DNA of 40,476 nt from Pseudoalteromonas sp. H71 (GCF_001468485.1 NZ_LODI01000048.1:72640-113115), one strand, 5' to 3'; shown: positions 17,910 to 26,868, counted from the stretch's first letter. Notes: generated from the sequence alone by a model not told the origin. Translations and numbers: made by a program.

Positions 17910-17938
17910 TTGACTAACAAACTAACTATCTATATGAT
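17910..17938 (+). promoter_or_regulatory. Sigma-70 promoter of the yceD-rpmF operon
   Basis: TTGACT at 17910-17915 and TATGAT at 17933-17938 are separated by exactly 17 bases: five of six and five of six matches to consensus. The expected start of transcription is about 17945, only a few bases before the yceD ATG at 17948, so the mRNA would be leaderless or nearly so. Confidence 0.8.
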
Positions 17939-17947
17939 GCAGCCCCT

Positions 17948-18472
17948 ATGCAAAAGGTAAAAATTCCCTTCACTCTTCATCCTGGGAAAGCAGCGCAACA
18001 CCGTTTATCATACGATGGTATTGTACCGCTTGAAAAACTGACTCGTTTACGAGGTGTTGTACAGGAAGAAGTAGGTGAAATAGCGGTAAAAATTCAGTGC
18101 AAAAACGATGAGCAAGGTTTAGTTGTGATTAGCGGCAATTTGTCCACACACGTTACTGTAACTTGTCAACGTTGTAATGATGATTTAGGGTTGGATTTGG
18201 ATCAAGACTTTATGTATTCGCCTGTTGGTTTGGATGCTGAGTCGGATGATCTTCCAGAAGACTACGATGAAGTAGCGCTTGATGAAAACGGTGAAATTAA
18301 CGTGTTTGAGTTAATCGAAGACGAATTAATTTTAGCGGTGCCATTAGTGCCTACACACAACGAAGCTTCGTGCAATTACTCGTCAAAGCCTGCCAGCTTT
18401 GGTGTATTAAAAGCGGAAGATGATAAACCAAATCCATTTGATATTTTGAAACAACTTAAGAAAGATTCTTAG
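17948..18472 (+). CDS. yceD: YceD family 23S rRNA accumulation protein (DUF177)
   Basis: A 174-residue acidic protein of the YceD/DUF177 family, implicated in 23S rRNA accumulation and normally encoded directly before rpmF, as here. The start [12 protein letters not shown] matches the enteric YceD start (MQKVKLPLTLDP), so the ATG at 17948 is right even though no Shine-Dalgarno sequence precedes it. The core contains [13 protein letters not shown] with a CxxC pair and [12 protein letters not shown]; a third cysteine follows in EASCNYSS. rpmF begins 10 bases after the stop. Confidence 0.95.
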   Translation: MQKVKIPFTLHPGKAAQHRLSYDGIVPLEKLTRLRGVVQEEVGEIAVKIQCKNDEQGLVVISGNLSTHVTVTCQRCNDDLGLDLDQDFMYSPVGLDAESDDLPEDYDEVALDENGEINVFELIEDELILAVPLVPTHNEASCNYSSKPASFGVLKAEDDKPNPFDILKQLKKDS

Positions 18473-18482
18473 GAGAAGACTA

Positions 18483-18653
18483 ATGGCTGTACAAAAAAGC
18501 AAAAAGTCTCGTGCAAGACGCGGCATGCGCCGTTCACACGATGCGATCAACGGTCCAACTTTAACAGTTGACCAAACTTCAGGTGAGACTCATCGTCGTC
18601 ACCATGTAACTGCTGACGGTTACTACAAAGGCGTTCAAGTAATTTCTAACTAA
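18483..18653 (+). CDS. rpmF: 50S ribosomal protein L32
   Basis: A 56-residue, strongly basic protein that begins [20 protein letters not shown] and ends [10 protein letters not shown], a clear match to L32. The ATG has AGGAGA eight bases upstream. It belongs to the yceD-rpmF-plsX gene order conserved in gammaproteobacteria, which couples ribosome and membrane-lipid synthesis. Confidence 0.98.
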   Translation: MAVQKSKKSRARRGMRRSHDAINGPTLTVDQTSGETHRRHHVTADGYYKGVQVISN

Positions 18654-18665
18654 GAGATTGCTTTG

Positions 18666-19706
18666 ATGCTGAATAATCTAACCATAGCGTTAGATATGAT
18701 GGGGGGCGATTACGGCCCCCGTTCATCTATTCCTGCTGCTGTTAGTGCAGTAAACGCTCACGCCAACCTTACACTTATTCTGTGTGGTAACGAGCAAGTT
18801 ATATCTAAAGAACTCGAATCCCTCGATTCTTTATCTCACCCAAGACTCATAATTCGTCATTGTAGTGAAATAGTCACTAATGCCTGCGAACCTGCTGTTG
18901 CCGTGCGTTCAAAAAAAGATTCTTCAATGCGTGTTGCCCTTGATTTAGTTAAATCAGGCGAGGCTCAAGCATGTGTAAGTTCAGGTAATACTGGCGCATT
19001 ATTTTTTATGGCGCATTACGTATTAAAAATGTTGCCCGGTGTAAAACGTCCCGCACTTATTTCATCTGTACCTACAGAGCGTAAAAATCCAGTTTATTTG
19101 CTCGACCTAGGCGCCAACGTACATTGCGATAGCGAAATACTCTACCAATTTGGTTTAATGGGCTCAGTGGTTGCTGGCCAAGCGCTTGGCTGTGATAACC
19201 CTCGGGTAAGTTTGTTAAACATTGGTGCCGAAGACATAAAAGGCCACGACGACATAAAACACGCTGCACAATTAATGCAGCAAAGTCCGCATATAAATTA
19301 TATTGGCTATAGTGAAGGCAGCGATATTTTTACAGGCAAGGCCGACGTTATTGTATGTGAAGGGTTTGTTGGCAACGTTGCCCTTAAAACCTGTGAAGGC
19401 ATTGCCAAACTTATCATGAATAAGTTCTCAAAAGCCCTCGAAAAACACCTTTTATATAAATGTATGGCGTTTATGCTTAGCCCAATCATAAAAAAACTCT
19501 ATAAAAGGGTGAACCCCGACCAGTATAACGGTGCTTCTCTGGTAGGATTGCGCGGTATTGTCGTTAAAAGCCATGGAAATGCCTCAGCTAAAGCATTTCA
19601 AGCAGCAATCGATGAAGCGGTAAAAGAAGTTGAACGCCAACTTCCTACTAAAATAGCCGCTATTTTCGAAAAAACACATTCTAAAGACACGGTGGCCAAT
19701 CAGTAA
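18666..19706 (+). CDS. plsX: Phosphate acyltransferase PlsX
   Basis: A 346-residue enzyme that converts acyl-ACP to acyl-phosphate for phospholipid synthesis. Landmarks: [15 protein letters not shown] at the N-terminus, [35 protein letters not shown] and [15 protein letters not shown]. The frame also allows a TTG at 18663, but the ATG at 18666 gives the usual N-terminus. It follows rpmF by 12 bases. In most relatives fabH comes next; here the following gene is fabD after 53 bases. Confidence 0.97.
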   Translation: MLNNLTIALDMMGGDYGPRSSIPAAVSAVNAHANLTLILCGNEQVISKELESLDSLSHPRLIIRHCSEIVTNACEPAVAVRSKKDSSMRVALDLVKSGEAQACVSSGNTGALFFMAHYVLKMLPGVKRPALISSVPTERKNPVYLLDLGANVHCDSEILYQFGLMGSVVAGQALGCDNPRVSLLNIGAEDIKGHDDIKHAAQLMQQSPHINYIGYSEGSDIFTGKADVIVCEGFVGNVALKTCEGIAKLIMNKFSKALEKHLLYKCMAFMLSPIIKKLYKRVNPDQYNGASLVGLRGIVVKSHGNASAKAFQAAIDEAVKEVERQLPTKIAAIFEKTHSKDTVANQ

Positions 19707-19759
19707 ATTGATGTGCCGTGTATTTCATTATTTATTTGTTTAATTAAAAAGAGCAAAGT

Positions 19760-20686
19760 ATGGCACAAAAAATTGCACTTCTATTCCCAGGTCAAGGTTC
19801 GCAAAGCGTAGGTATGTTACAAGCGCTCCTAGAAACCTCCGACATTGTAAAATCAACGTTTGCAGAAGCGTCAACCGCATTGGGATACGACTTAGCAGCG
19901 TTAGTTCTTAACGGTCCAGAAGAAAAACTAAACGAAACCCACCGAACTCAACCTGCATTATTAACCGCAAGCGTTGCGATTTATCGCGACTGGTTAGCTA
20001 AAAACCCAGACGCCGATGTCGTAATGGCAGGGCACAGCTTAGGTGAATATTCAGCACTGGTATGTAGTAACGTAATTAGCTTAAGCGAAGCCGTTAAATT
20101 GGTTGAAAACCGTGGCTTGTACATGCAAGAAGCCGTACCAGCAGGTGTAGGTTCTATGGCCGCTATTATTGGCTTGGGCGACGACGAAATTAAAGCAGCG
20201 TGTGCAGCATCTGCGCAAGGCGAGGTTGTATCGCCAGTTAACTACAATTCACCCGGTCAAGTTGTAATAGCGGGGCATAAAGCGGCTGTAGATCGAGCAT
20301 CAGTAGCCTGTAAAGAAGCCGGCGCAAAACGCGCATTACCGCTATCGGTAAGTGTGCCTTCGCATTGTGAACTAATGAAGCCTGCGGCAGATAAATTGGC
20401 AGCAGATTTAGCCGCATTAACATTTAATGAACCTAAGTGTGATGTAATTAATAATGTAGATGTAAAAGCAGAAAGTGCAGCAGACGCAATTAAAGATGCA
20501 CTCGTTCGCCAATTATACAGCCCAGTACGCTGGACAGAAACAGTGCAAGCGCTAGTCGCCCAAGGTATAACGCAAAGCTACGAATTTGGCCCAGGTAAAG
20601 TTTTAACAGGCCTGGCAAAACGAATTGATAAAGCAATGGTATGTGGCTCAGTAAACGACGCCGCTTCAATTGATACAGCTAAATAA
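19760..20686 (+). CDS. fabD: Malonyl-CoA:ACP transacylase
   Basis: A 308-residue enzyme that loads malonate onto ACP for fatty-acid elongation. It has the N-terminal LFPGQGSQSVGM, the active-site GHSLGEYSALV with the nucleophilic serine, and the catalytic histidine in VPSHCELM. It starts 53 bases after plsX and fabG begins 12 bases after it. The missing fabH upstream is the odd feature of the context. Confidence 0.98.
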   Translation: MAQKIALLFPGQGSQSVGMLQALLETSDIVKSTFAEASTALGYDLAALVLNGPEEKLNETHRTQPALLTASVAIYRDWLAKNPDADVVMAGHSLGEYSALVCSNVISLSEAVKLVENRGLYMQEAVPAGVGSMAAIIGLGDDEIKAACAASAQGEVVSPVNYNSPGQVVIAGHKAAVDRASVACKEAGAKRALPLSVSVPSHCELMKPAADKLAADLAALTFNEPKCDVINNVDVKAESAADAIKDALVRQLYSPVRWTETVQALVAQGITQSYEFGPGKVLTGLAKRIDKAMVCGSVNDAASIDTAK

Positions 20687-20698
20687 GAGTATATAACA

Positions 20699-21445
20699 AT
20701 GTCTAACTTATTTTCTTTAGAGGGCAAAGTTGTCCTAATTACAGGCGCAAGCCGTGGTATTGGTAAAGCAATTGCAACTATGCTGGTTGCACAAGGCGCA
20801 AAAGTAGCCGGTACAGCAACAAGCGAGTCGGGTGCGGCTAACATTAGTGAGTATTTAGGTGATAACGGTAAAGGTTATGCATTAAACGTCACCGATCCTG
20901 CTTCAATTGAGGCAACTTTGGCGGCAATAAAAGCTGACTTAGGCGATATTGACGTACTTGTAAATAACGCAGGTATCACGCGCGACAACTTACTTATGCG
21001 TATGAAAGAAGCCGAGTGGGACGATATTATCGATACCAACCTAAGCTCTATTTTCCGTTTATCAAAGGCTGTTTTACGCCCAATGATGAAGAAAAAGAAC
21101 GGCCGTATTATTAATATTGGCTCGGTTGTGGGCACTATGGGTAACGCAGGTCAAGCCAACTACGCTGCGGCTAAAGCGGGTGTAATTGGTTTTTCTAAGT
21201 CGCTTGCACGTGAAGTGGCCTCGCGTGGTATTACAGTAAACGTAATTGCACCGGGTTTTATTCAAACAGATATGACCAACGAGCTAACCGATGACCAAAA
21301 AGCAGCCACATTAGCAAATGTACCGGCGGGTCGTTTAGGTCAACCTGACGAAATTGCAGCGGCAGTGTGTTATTTAGCATCTGACGCGGCTGCGTATGTA
21401 TCAGGCGAAACTTTGCATGTAAATGGCGCGATGTATATGGTTTAA
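20699..21445 (+). CDS. fabG: 3-oxoacyl-ACP reductase
   Basis: A 248-residue short-chain dehydrogenase. The NADPH-binding TGASRGIGKAIA, the NNAGITRDNLLMRM stretch typical of FabG, the catalytic serine in NIGSVVGTMGNAG and the Tyr-Lys pair in NYAAAKAG are all present. The C-terminus (AAYVSGETLHVNGAMYMV) is standard. It catalyses the first reduction of each elongation cycle. No terminator is visible before acpP; a separate promoter for acpP is likely in the 250-base gap. Confidence 0.98.
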   Translation: MSNLFSLEGKVVLITGASRGIGKAIATMLVAQGAKVAGTATSESGAANISEYLGDNGKGYALNVTDPASIEATLAAIKADLGDIDVLVNNAGITRDNLLMRMKEAEWDDIIDTNLSSIFRLSKAVLRPMMKKKNGRIINIGSVVGTMGNAGQANYAAAKAGVIGFSKSLAREVASRGITVNVIAPGFIQTDMTNELTDDQKAATLANVPAGRLGQPDEIAAAVCYLASDAAAYVSGETLHVNGAMYMV

Positions 21446-21533
21446 TAACCATATAGCCTTTATAAGATTAAAATTAAGTTGGCTTAATTCACTAAAAAAC
21501 ATTGAATTATTTGTGAACTTGCTTTAAACATAC

Positions 21534-21562
21534 TTGAAATTGCTATTAAAATAAGCGATAAC
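21534..21562 (+). promoter_or_regulatory. Possible acpP promoter
   Basis: TTGAAA (21534-21539) and GATAAC (21557-21562) are 17 bases apart. The -10 matches four of six. A start near 21569 would give acpP a leader of about 125 bases, inside which lies the TTTGACC/GGTCAAA dyad at 21585-21612. Confidence 0.4.
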
Positions 21563-21584
21563 AGGGAAAACACACACTCAGAGG

Positions 21585-21612
21585 TTTGACCAGACAATTA
21601 TTTACGGTCAAA
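21585..21612. promoter_or_regulatory. Inverted repeat in the acpP leader, possible operator
   Basis: TTTGACC at 21585-21591 and GGTCAAA at 21606-21612 are perfect 7-bp arms with a 14-base AT-rich spacer, 21 bases apart start to start, i.e. two helical turns. This is the spacing of a dimeric repressor site, but I cannot name the protein. Confidence 0.4.
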
Positions 21613-21695
21613 TCATTGAATCAGAGAATTATGCGGCGTAAACTACCCCGCAATCTGAAAATAACGCATTGGCGTTTTTAATAAAGGAAAGAAGA

Positions 21696-21932
21696 ATGAG
21701 CGATATCCAAGAACGCGTAAAAAAAATTATCATTGAACAACTAGGTGTTAAAGAAGAAGAAGTTAAAAACGAATCTTCTTTCGTAGATGACCTAGGTGCA
21801 GATTCTCTTGATACTGTAGAACTAGTAATGGCTCTAGAAGAAGAGTTTGACACTGAGATCCCAGATGAAGAAGCTGAAAAGATCACTACAGTTCAAAGCG
21901 CAATCGATTACGTAACAGCTCACGCTGAGTAA
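21696..21932 (+). CDS. acpP: Acyl carrier protein
   Basis: A 78-residue acidic protein, nearly identical in pattern to enteric AcpP. The 4'-phosphopantetheine serine is in [20 protein letters not shown]. The frame is open from a TTG at 21669, but the ATG at 21696 has AAAGGA seven bases upstream and gives the standard [18 protein letters not shown] start. It carries all acyl intermediates for the enzymes encoded around it and donates to PlsX. A hairpin lies right after it. Confidence 0.99.
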   Translation: MSDIQERVKKIIIEQLGVKEEEVKNESSFVDDLGADSLDTVELVMALEEEFDTEIPDEEAEKITTVQSAIDYVTAHAE

Positions 21933-21941
21933 TCATTGTAT

Positions 21942-21969
21942 ATTAAAGGCAGCATTCGCTGCCTTTAAT
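21942..21969 (+). terminator. Stem-loop after acpP, probable terminator or attenuator
   Basis: ATTAAAGGCAGC and GCTGCCTTTAAT form a perfect 12-bp stem around an ATTC loop. The T-tract after it is short and interrupted, so it may let part of the transcription pass to fabF while stabilising the abundant acpP mRNA. Confidence 0.65.
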
Positions 21970-22064
21970 CTATGTATTCAAACCACCTCAAAGTTCATGA
22001 TTCAAATAGCAAACCTTAACTCCCCAAATTTAACTAACATTAATTTTGTTTATGTTATGTGTTG

Positions 22065-22078
22065 TCAAACAAGTTTGA
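22065..22078. promoter_or_regulatory. Palindrome TCAAAC-AA-GTTTGA upstream of fabF, PsrA-like site
   Basis: A perfect 14-base palindrome 127 bases before the fabF start. It fits the published pattern for PsrA, a TetR-type fatty-acid-responsive regulator of Pseudomonas (G/C-AAAC, 2-4 bases, GTTTG/C). That the site is bound here is an inference. Confidence 0.4.
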
Positions 22079-22204
22079 GACTCGCACTTTGAGGTTGCTT
22101 GGGTATTACCCCCTTGTGAATCTAATTGGATTAAAAAACCATTTAAAAACTAAAATGGTATAAATTTTAATAAAATTATAAATATCCCTTATTGGAGGCA
22201 AACC

Positions 22205-23443
22205 GTGGCTAAACGTCGTGTCGTCGTAACTGGCTTAGGAATGTTGACGCCGCTAGGCAATGATGTTCAATCAACCTGGCAAGGCTTATTAGATGCTAAA
22301 AGTGGAATACAAACAATAACACACTTTGACACATCAAAATTTGGAACAAAGTTCGCTGGTTTAATCAACGACTTTGACGCATCGGCTTATATGCCACCCA
22401 AAGATGCAAAAAAAATGGATTTATTTATCCAATACGGTTTAGCAGCAGGTGTTCAAGCCTTTAAAGATTCGGGCCTAGAAATCACAGAAGAAAACGCAAC
22501 GCGCATTGGTGTTGCTGTTGGTTCTGGTATTGGCGGCCTAACGCTAATTGAAGAAAACCACGTTAAGTTACTTAACAGTGGCCCACGTAAGTTATCTCCA
22601 TTTTATGTGCCTTCTACCATTATTAATATGATCTCGGGTCATTTATCAATAATGTACGGACTGCGTGGCCCTAACATTTCAATTGTAACTGCGTGTACTA
22701 CAGGTTTACATAACATTGGCCATGCAGCGCGTATGATTGCCTACGGCGATGCCGACGCAATGGTAGCCGGTGGAGCAGAAAAAGCCTGTACACCTATTGG
22801 CATGGGTGGCTTTAACGCAGCCAGAGCATTATCAACTCGTAACGACGACCCACAAGCCGCATCACGCCCGTGGGATAAAGACCGTGACGGTTTTGTACTT
22901 TCTGACGGTGCAGGTGTTGTTGTGGTTGAAGAATACGAACACGCAAAAGCACGTGGCGCAAACATTTATGCCGAGCTAGTTGGTTTTGGTATGAGTGGCG
23001 ATGCATTTCACATGACATCCCCTCCAGAAGACGGTGCCGGTGCAGCCCTTGCAATGGAAAACGCATTAAAAGATGCGCAAGTAAATGCAGAGCAAGTAGG
23101 TTACATAAACGCCCACGGTACATCGACCAACGCAGGCGACAAAGCCGAAACAGCCGCCGTTAAGTCTATTTTTGGTAATGCAGCAAAAGACGTAATGGTG
23201 GGCTCGTCTAAATCGATGATGGGTCATTTACTAGGTGCAGCCGGCTCGGTTGAATCAATTGTGTCGATATTGTCGTTAAAAGATCAAAAAGTGTCGCCTA
23301 CTATTAACCTTGATAACCCAGATGAAGGCTGTGACCTAGATTACATTGCACATACAGCACGCGATGCAAAACTAGATTACTCACTGTGTAACTCATTTGG
23401 CTTTGGTGGTACTAATGGCTCGTTGCTATTTAAAAAGGTATAA
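22205..23443 (+). CDS. fabF: Beta-ketoacyl-ACP synthase II
   Basis: A 412-residue condensing enzyme that elongates acyl-ACP and, in cold-adapted bacteria, helps set unsaturated fatty-acid content. The Cys-His-His triad is visible: Cys in [16 protein letters not shown] (about residue 164), His in [15 protein letters not shown] and His in [11 protein letters not shown]. The start is GTG at 22205 with a strong TTGGAGG just upstream. A 272-base gap separates it from acpP, with a palindrome and a long-range inverted repeat, so it may have its own promoter. A terminator-like hairpin follows immediately. Confidence 0.98.
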   Translation: MAKRRVVVTGLGMLTPLGNDVQSTWQGLLDAKSGIQTITHFDTSKFGTKFAGLINDFDASAYMPPKDAKKMDLFIQYGLAAGVQAFKDSGLEITEENATRIGVAVGSGIGGLTLIEENHVKLLNSGPRKLSPFYVPSTIINMISGHLSIMYGLRGPNISIVTACTTGLHNIGHAARMIAYGDADAMVAGGAEKACTPIGMGGFNAARALSTRNDDPQAASRPWDKDRDGFVLSDGAGVVVVEEYEHAKARGANIYAELVGFGMSGDAFHMTSPPEDGAGAALAMENALKDAQVNAEQVGYINAHGTSTNAGDKAETAAVKSIFGNAAKDVMVGSSKSMMGHLLGAAGSVESIVSILSLKDQKVSPTINLDNPDEGCDLDYIAHTARDAKLDYSLCNSFGFGGTNGSLLFKKV

Positions 23444-23469
23444 TCTTCTTTAACAACGAACCACTTTAT

Positions 23470-23500
23470 AAGAGCTCAGTTGTTTAACTGGGCTTTTTTT
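23470..23500 (+). terminator. Terminator-like hairpin between fabF and pabC
   Basis: AAGAGCTCAGTT pairs with AACTGGGCTTTT (two G-U pairs) around a GTTT loop and ends in seven T. The T-run stops two bases before the pabC ATG, so pabC lacks a normal ribosome site when read from this promoterless junction. Confidence 0.75.
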
Positions 23501-23502
23501 AT

Positions 23503-24327
23503 ATGCAAAAAATAATAAATAATACGCAAACAATCATCAACGCCAGTAAATCAAACGCCGTTAGCACAAGCGACAGAGGCTTAAACTATGGTGATGGCTT
23601 TTTTACAACGGCAAAAATAGCTAATGGCCAAGTTGAATATTGGCACCACCATAAAGCACGCTTAGCTGAATGCGCAAAGCGCTTAGCCTTTCCTGAGCTC
23701 GACTTTATTTCACTAGAACAACACCTACATAACCAAGTAAACCAAAAACAAACAGGTGTATTAAAAATACTCGTAACACGCGGTGAAGGCGGGCGAGGGT
23801 ATGGCCTACCAAGTGAGTGTAATTTAACCATTATAGTAAGCGTACTTGAATACCCTGCACATTATCACTCGCTTGCAGAGCACGGCATTAGCCTTGAAAT
23901 AAGCCCAATAAAATTAGCAGCGCAGCCATTGCTCGCAGGGCTAAAAACCCTAAACAGGCTAGAACAAGTACTCATTAAAAACGCCATGCAAACGCAAAAT
24001 TGCGACGACGTACTGGTGCTCGACTACAACAACCATGTTATTGAAGCGTCAGCAGCCAATATAGTTGCCATTAAAAACGGTAAATTATTTACGCCAAAGC
24101 TGAATGAATGCGGTATAAAGGGCGTTTATCTGCAAGCGTTATGTGATAAATTAACGGTTGAGTTTAAACACATTACCGTAAACGATTTAACAGAAGCCAA
24201 TGCGGTATTTATATGTAATAGTTTAATGCATGCCGTACCTGTTAAACGTATACAACAGCAAAGTTTTAATGTAGCGCATAGCAATACATTATTAACCCAA
24301 TTAATAGCCAAGGAGGCTGAGTGTTAA
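23503..24327 (+). CDS. pabC: Aminodeoxychorismate lyase
   Basis: A 274-residue fold-type IV PLP enzyme that makes p-aminobenzoate for folate. Landmarks: TSDRGLNYGDGFFTTAKI near the start, GEGGRGYG, and the PLP lysine in GLKTLNRLEQVLIKN, all as in enteric PabC. The ATG at 23503 fits the family N-terminus but stands directly after a terminator-like hairpin with no Shine-Dalgarno sequence. It overlaps mltG by 7 bases, so the two are translationally coupled. Confidence 0.96.
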   Translation: MQKIINNTQTIINASKSNAVSTSDRGLNYGDGFFTTAKIANGQVEYWHHHKARLAECAKRLAFPELDFISLEQHLHNQVNQKQTGVLKILVTRGEGGRGYGLPSECNLTIIVSVLEYPAHYHSLAEHGISLEISPIKLAAQPLLAGLKTLNRLEQVLIKNAMQTQNCDDVLVLDYNNHVIEASAANIVAIKNGKLFTPKLNECGIKGVYLQALCDKLTVEFKHITVNDLTEANAVFICNSLMHAVPVKRIQQQSFNVAHSNTLLTQLIAKEAEC

Positions 24328-25307
24328 AAGTTATTTTATCAGTTGTACTTTTAGCGATTATTAGCACCGCTATTGGCTATCAGCAATTGCAGGCAACTTT
24401 GCAAAGCCCACTAAAAGTAAGCGAAAACACCCAATTTGAGGTTAAAAAAGGCACGGGCTTTAATAAACTATGCCAACAGTGGCAAGCAAATAACTGGCTT
24501 GAAAGCTGCTGGCGTTACCAAGTTATTGCAAAGCTTGATCCCACGCTAACCGATTTAAAAGCAGGGCTTTACGCGCTTTCAAATACCAGTGTTATTAACA
24601 ACATAAAAAAAATAAACCAAGGCCAACAAATCAGCTTTAGCTTTACCATTATTGAAGGCCAAGCGCTACGCGATGTTATTGCTAATATTAAAAATGCACC
24701 TAACTTAAAAAACGATTTAAAATTAGATGAGTTAAGCCAACAAATTTTGGGCAACAACACATTTTTAGAAGGGTGGTTGTTTCCAGATACCTACCACTAC
24801 CAGCATAACGATACCGCAAGCAGTGTATTAAAACGTGCAGCACACACTATGCAACAAACATTAAACGAAGCATGGCAGCAACGCGCTGACGATTTACCGT
24901 ACAATACCGCGTACGAGGCACTCATAATGGCTTCAATTATTGAAAAAGAAACCGCCTTAGCCAGCGAGCGCCCGTTAATAGCGTCTGCTTTTGTGAATAG
25001 ATTAAACACAAAAATGCGCCTACAAACCGATCCAACCGTAATATACGGCCTAGGAGAAAGCTTTGACGGCGATATTAAATACAAAGATTTACGAAATCAC
25101 ACGCCATACAATACCTACCGTATTGATGGATTACCGCCAACACCCATAGCCATGCCATCTAAAGACGCTATTTTAGCAGCGGTAAACCCGCCACAAAGTG
25201 ACTATGTTTACTTTGTAGCAAAAGGCGATGGCAGCCACCAATTTTCAACCACGTTAAAACAACATAACGCGGCAGTTAAAACCTATATTTTAAATAAAAA
25301 GAATTAA
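24321..25307 (+). CDS. mltG: Endolytic transglycosylase MltG
   Basis: A 328-residue inner-membrane enzyme (YceG-like) that cuts nascent peptidoglycan strands and limits their length. One N-terminal membrane anchor (residues 2-20, LKVILSVVLLAIISTAIGY), a LysM-like segment, then the catalytic domain with the glutamate in MASIIEKETALASERP and the conserved LQTDPTVIYGLG and YNTYRIDGLPPTPI. The start is GTG at 24321 with AAGGAGG just upstream, inside pabC. The pabC-mltG-tmk-holB order is the enteric one. Confidence 0.96.
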   Translation: MLKVILSVVLLAIISTAIGYQQLQATLQSPLKVSENTQFEVKKGTGFNKLCQQWQANNWLESCWRYQVIAKLDPTLTDLKAGLYALSNTSVINNIKKINQGQQISFSFTIIEGQALRDVIANIKNAPNLKNDLKLDELSQQILGNNTFLEGWLFPDTYHYQHNDTASSVLKRAAHTMQQTLNEAWQQRADDLPYNTAYEALIMASIIEKETALASERPLIASAFVNRLNTKMRLQTDPTVIYGLGESFDGDIKYKDLRNHTPYNTYRIDGLPPTPIAMPSKDAILAAVNPPQSDYVYFVAKGDGSHQFSTTLKQHNAAVKTYILNKKN

Positions 25308-25314
25308 CTTGTTT

Positions 25315-25941
25315 ATGAAACCAAAATTTATAGTAGTAGAAGGCCTAGAAGGCGCAGGTAAATCAACCGCTATTTCGCTTTGCCAAGACTTTTTAAACAA
25401 AAAGCAAATTGAGTACATTAACGTACGCGAACCTGGCGGCACGCCATTGGCCGAGTCGTTACGCATCTTGGTAAAAGCCGAGCACAAAGAAGAAATAGCG
25501 TTCGAAACTGAACTGCTAATTATGTACGCCGCACGCTCGCAGTTAATGCATAACGTAATAAACCCAGCGCTTGAGCAAGGTAAATGGATTTTAGCCGATC
25601 GCCACGATTTATCGTCTCAGGCATACCAAGGAGGCGGGCGCGGCATTAGCTCAAATACACTGGCGTCGTTATCGTCTATGGTATTAAAAGGCTTAAAGCC
25701 CGATTTAACCATTTACCTCGACATAGACCCAGTAATAGGCCTAGAGCGCGCTAAAGGGCGTGGCGAGCTTGACCGAATTGAGCAAGAAGCCATTGAGTTT
25801 TTTCAGCGCACACGCATGCGTTACCTAGAGCTTGCAAGCGACGACAACTCAATTAAAACCGTAGATGCCAATCAAGAAATTGATAAAGTACATCGCGATA
25901 TCACAAACGTATTACGCACTTTTTTTGAAGAGCTAAAATAA
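25315..25941 (+). CDS. tmk: Thymidylate kinase
   Basis: A 208-residue dTMP kinase. It has the P-loop VEGLEGAGKSTA, the substrate-binding VREPGGTPLAE, ADRHDLSSQAYQGGGRG and a lid-like ERAKGRGELDRIE. An alternative TTG at 25309 lies two codons upstream; the ATG at 25315 is preferred. It is 7 bases after mltG and holB begins 1 base after its stop, so the genes are co-transcribed. Confidence 0.97.
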   Translation: MKPKFIVVEGLEGAGKSTAISLCQDFLNKKQIEYINVREPGGTPLAESLRILVKAEHKEEIAFETELLIMYAARSQLMHNVINPALEQGKWILADRHDLSSQAYQGGGRGISSNTLASLSSMVLKGLKPDLTIYLDIDPVIGLERAKGRGELDRIEQEAIEFFQRTRMRYLELASDDNSIKTVDANQEIDKVHRDITNVLRTFFEELK

Positions 25942-25942
25942 C

Positions 25943-26857
25943 ATGTCTTTGCCATGGCTATATGAAACACAGCAACACTTAGCACAAAGCTTTCGTGGTC
26001 AGCGTTTTCATCATGCCCAATTGTTTTGTGGGCCTGTGGGGGTAGGTAAGTTTGCCTTAAGTGACGAGCTAGCCAATGCCTTGTTATGCCAAAATATTAC
26101 ACAGCAAACAGCCGCACCAAACAGTATTTTAGCGCCATGTGGGCAATGTAAAAGTTGCTCACTTAACCTTGCTGGCACACACCCCGACAAGCGCATAACT
26201 CAGGTAGAAGGCCAAAGTATTGGCGTAGACGACATACGCGCCATAAGCGACTTTATGAACCACTCTGCGGCGCAAAATGGCAACAAAGTAGTGGTAATAG
26301 AAAACTGCGAAAAAATGACCATGGCAGCAGCTAACGCCTTATTAAAAACACTAGAAGAACCAAGCAATAGCCGGTTTTTAATATTAACCACAAGCCAACC
26401 TGCACAATTGCCAGCCACAATTTTGAGCCGATGTGCTAAAACCGACGTAAAAGTAACCAGTACGCAATTAGCGCAGCAATGGCTTGAGTCGTTACAAATA
26501 CAAAATTACACGTGGCTACCGCTTTTTTACAGCCAGCCATTGCAAGTAAAACAATGGCAAGAGCAAAACCAGCTACAAAATATAGATACCCTCTATAAGT
26601 TTGCAACTGAGTTTAAACAAAGCCATAATTTCAAAGCGTTAGTAGATATAATAAATAAACAACCGGAGCTGGTTCGTATATTTACCTTATTTTTAAGCGA
26701 GCAATTAAAACAGCAATTATTACAAGGTATGAGCTTTGAAGCGTATCAAGAAGCGCAGCAAGCACTCAGCGAATTTTTGCAAAATAACACAAAAATTCTT
26801 GGCCTTAATTTACCGCTCGCCGTATCGCGATTAGCGTACATTTTACGTAATAAATAA
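25943..26857 (+). CDS. holB: DNA polymerase III delta' subunit
   Basis: A 304-residue clamp-loader subunit. The vestigial P-loop GPVGVGKFAL, the four-cysteine zinc module (CGQCKSC plus an upstream Cys), the VVIENCEKMTMAAANALLKT helix, LEEPSNSRFLILTTS and the SRC motif (ILSRCAK) are visible. Delta' works with delta, tau/gamma to open the beta clamp. It begins immediately after tmk. The C-terminal third is weakly conserved and glutamine-rich, as is usual for this protein. Confidence 0.95.
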   Translation: MSLPWLYETQQHLAQSFRGQRFHHAQLFCGPVGVGKFALSDELANALLCQNITQQTAAPNSILAPCGQCKSCSLNLAGTHPDKRITQVEGQSIGVDDIRAISDFMNHSAAQNGNKVVVIENCEKMTMAAANALLKTLEEPSNSRFLILTTSQPAQLPATILSRCAKTDVKVTSTQLAQQWLESLQIQNYTWLPLFYSQPLQVKQWQEQNQLQNIDTLYKFATEFKQSHNFKALVDIINKQPELVRIFTLFLSEQLKQQLLQGMSFEAYQEAQQALSEFLQNNTKILGLNLPLAVSRLAYILRNK

Positions 26858-26868
26858 AAGGATTAACC

